Part shown: in pieces, positions 6,496 through 8,354 of the stretch
How positions within the stretch are numbered: position 1 is the stretch's first letter
Layout: each line of letters begins with the position of its first letter
Assembly (NCBI GenBank): GCA_043759595.1
Contig: JAYVLG010000155.1
Location: 1 to 8,354 of the forward strand
DNA: 8,354 nt
Direction of reading: 5' to 3'
DNA from: Sulfurirhabdus sp043759595
Lineage (GTDB): Bacteria; Pseudomonadota; Gammaproteobacteria; Burkholderiales; SMCO01
Notes under the pieces: generated by a model
What the model was told of the DNA's origin: nothing
Database searches by the model: none
The model's input: the letters and a program-made list of their open reading frames with translations, nothing else
Program-made: the position numbers and the translations under genes

Positions 6496-8354
6496 GCCAG
6501 AATCCAATTCAAAGAGACAGCGGGCGCGAAAAAGTAGCGCGTTCAATTGCTGGCCGACTGAGCCTGCGCCAGCCGCAAACTGAAAGCCTTGACATTCTGC
6601 ACAACGCGCTGGAAGCCGTGCCCGCCTTGCGTGATTCTCACGCCCGTTCTCCAGACGAACTCAAGGCCATGCAGACGGCGCTGGCAAGTCAGTTTCCGAC
6701 CTTGACTGACTTTGAGCGTGAATTTCCATCAATGTGCTTTGCGCTCGCAACGGGCGTAGGCAAGACGCGCTTGATGGGCGCATTCATCAGCTACCTGTAC
6801 GCCGCGTATGGGTACAAGCACTTCTTCGTGCTCGCCCCCAACCTCACCATCTACGACAAGCTGATACGAGACTTCACGCCCAATACGCCCAAGTATGTGT
6901 TTAAGGGCATAGCAGAATTTGCAACCGCCGTGCCGGAAGTCATTACAGGCGAAACCTACGAGCAGCGCGGCGATTTGGTAAGTCAAGCGATTGAAGCGCC
7001 CGTCCAAGTCAACATCTTCAATATTTCCAAGATCAATTCCGAAGTGCGCGGTGGCAAAGCGCCAAAGATCAAACGCCTTTCGGAATACTTGGGGCAGAGC
7101 TATTTTGACTACCTTGCAGGCTTGCCCGACTTGGTGCTCATCATGGACGAGTCGCACCGTTACCGGGCAGGAGCTGGTATCCGTGCGCTGAATGAACTGA
7201 AGCCACTGTTAGGTCTGGAAGTCACAGCCACACCGTTTACTGAGGCTGCTGGCGGTAAGACCGTGCCCTTCAAGAACGTGGTGATGGACTACCCACTGGC
7301 GCGAGCCATTGAAGATGGCTTTGTGAAAGAGCCTGCGGTCGTCACCCAGCAGAACTTCAACCCGGCTGACCACAGTTCAGAACAAATCGAAGTCATCAAG
7401 CTCAAAGATGGCGTGCGGGTGCATGAGGAAACCAAGGTTCACTTGCTGACCTATGCCGCGCAGACCGGGCTGAAACCCGTCAAGCCGTTTGTGCTCGTGA
7501 TTGCGCGTGACACCACTCATGCGGCGCAATTGCTGGCACGGATTGAAAGCGATACCTTCTTTGGTGGCAACTACAAGGGCAAAGTCATTCAGGTCGATTC
7601 AAGCCGTACAGGTGCTGAAGAAGAGGAAATGATTCGCCGCCTGCTAGCAGTGGAAAGCTACGACGAGCCTACCGAGATTGTGATTCACGTCAACATGCTG
7701 AAAGAAGGCTGGGACGTTACCAATCTGTACACCATCGTGCCGCTACGTGCAGCCAATGCCCGCACGCTGATTGAGCAATCCATCGGGCGCGGCTTGCGCT
7801 TGCCTTATGGCCGCAAGACCGGGGTGGAAGTTGTAGACCGTTTGAACATCATTGCGCACGACAAGTTTCAGGAAGTTATTGCCGAAGCCAACAAGGGTGA
7901 TTCGCCAATTCGGCTGAAGCAACTCAAGCTTGACCCAACCGATTCCGAAGGCAACCGACTGACCAGCTATGCCGTGCCGTCCACGATGTCGGTGGTGCTG
8001 GGACTGGCCGATATCAAGGGTACGGGTGCCAGTGGAAAAAGCTTTGTTGCCGGCGGCCCTGTTGGCGGTGACGCTATTTCTGGAGTAGTCAGCCCCGGCG
8101 TAACCACCGGGCAGCAAACCGCTGGCCATATTACAACCGTGCTGCACACGGGTGAAGACCGACAAATTGCGATGGCAGCGATGGAGGTTATTGCAGAGGT
8201 TGGGCGCTTACGTCACGCAATTGGGACAACAAGCAGTGGCGAATCTGGCAAATTGATCGCTCCAACCAGCGCCTCTTTGTCTATCCCCAGCGTGCAAGAG
8301 CACATTGCGCAGTTGGTGCAACAGCGATTGATACCCCAGCAAGGTAGTTTGGCC
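6492..8354 (+). CDS. res: Type III restriction Res-like DEAD/DEAH helicase, N-terminal 621 residues, 3' end outside window
   Basis: ATP-dependent helicase/translocase subunit of a type III-like restriction enzyme, expected to form a complex with the Mod protein and cut unmodified DNA. The reading frame stays open for 621 codons to the window edge. Motifs visible are Walker A ATGVGKT (86-92), the DEAH-like box DESH (219-222), motif III TATPF (245-249), a motif V region VNMLKEGWDV (400-409) and motif VI IEQSIGRGLR (427-436). The EGWD and QSIGRGLR signatures are typical of type III Res proteins. After the helicase core comes a Gly-rich stretch (about 504-541), probably a flexible linker. The PD-(D/E)XK nuclease domain normally found at the C-terminus would lie downstream of the window and was not seen. 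The start overlaps the mod stop (ATGA). Sampled GC is about 58%, the highest here. Confidence 0.93.
   Translation, partial: MSQNPIQRDSGREKVARSIAGRLSLRQPQTESLDILHNALEAVPALRDSHARSPDELKAMQTALASQFPTLTDFEREFPSMCFALATGVGKTRLMGAFISYLYAAYGYKHFFVLAPNLTIYDKLIRDFTPNTPKYVFKGIAEFATAVPEVITGETYEQRGDLVSQAIEAPVQVNIFNISKINSEVRGGKAPKIKRLSEYLGQSYFDYLAGLPDLVLIMDESHRYRAGAGIRALNELKPLLGLEVTATPFTEAAGGKTVPFKNVVMDYPLARAIEDGFVKEPAVVTQQNFNPADHSSEQIEVIKLKDGVRVHEETKVHLLTYAAQTGLKPVKPFVLVIARDTTHAAQLLARIESDTFFGGNYKGKVIQVDSSRTGAEEEEMIRRLLAVESYDEPTEIVIHVNMLKEGWDVTNLYTIVPLRAANARTLIEQSIGRGLRLPYGRKTGVEVVDRLNIIAHDKFQEVIAEANKGDSPIRLKQLKLDPTDSEGNRLTSYAVPSTMSVVLGLADIKGTGASGKSFVAGGPVGGDAISGVVSPGVTTGQQTAGHITTVLHTGEDRQIAMAAMEVIAEVGRLRHAIGTTSSGESGKLIAPTSASLSIPSVQEHIAQLVQQRLIPQQGSLA

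Noticed and set aside
6729..7157. 142-codon open frame on the minus strand
   Set aside because: It overlaps the Walker A to DESH part of res and has no recognisable motif or plausible ribosome-binding context.
8019..8042. Second Walker A-like motif GTGASGKS in res (residues 510-517)
   Set aside because: It fits GxxxxGK[ST] but sits in a Gly-rich linker after a complete helicase core, with no following Walker B or strand pattern, so it is likely chance.
7743..8165. 140-codon open frame on the minus strand
   Set aside because: It lies wholly inside res, whose plus-strand helicase motifs are unmistakable. The minus-strand protein shows no recognisable domain, so it is a shadow of res codon composition.

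Overview
The window is a piece of a single-strand (+) operon-like anti-phage/DNA-defence locus. The codon use, intermediate GC and protein styles suggest a Gram-negative bacterium, probably a beta- or gammaproteobacterium. That is a guess from general feel; no ribosomal or housekeeping gene is present to settle it. All five protein genes point the same way with almost no intergenic space, and both ends of the window cut through genes.

Layout: (1) 1-1311, the C-terminal part of a SNF2/Rad54-type DEAD/DEAH helicase, entering the window just before helicase motif VI. (2) 1312-1404, a 93-base gap, the only real non-coding stretch. It holds a doubtful 34-codon ORF in ATGA overlap with the helicase stop, a short imperfect hairpin, and the ribosome-binding site of the next gene. 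(3) 1405-2391, an AAA+ ATPase of the IetA type. (4) 2413-4767, an intracellular subtilisin-like serine protease of the IetS type with a complete catalytic triad. (5) 4780-6495, a beta-class (type III Mod-like) adenine DNA methyltransferase. (6) 6492 to beyond 8354, a type III restriction Res-like DEAD/DEAH helicase, whose expected C-terminal nuclease part lies outside the window.

Reading of the whole: genes 1, 5 and 6 form a recognisable set (SNF2 helicase + Mod + Res), a type III-like restriction-modification locus with an extra SNF2 translocase. Between helicase and methyltransferase sits a complete IetAS pair, a two-gene ATPase-protease system reported elsewhere as a stand-alone phage-defence module. 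By hand counts on sampled lines, ietS is the most AT-rich gene (about 43% GC) and res the most GC-rich (about 58%), so the locus looks assembled from parts of different origin. Whether the five genes act together, with the protease as a second effector beside the restriction nuclease, or are merely nested neighbours cannot be settled from sequence. No tRNA, rRNA, CRISPR array, insertion sequence, integrase or clear rho-independent terminator was seen.
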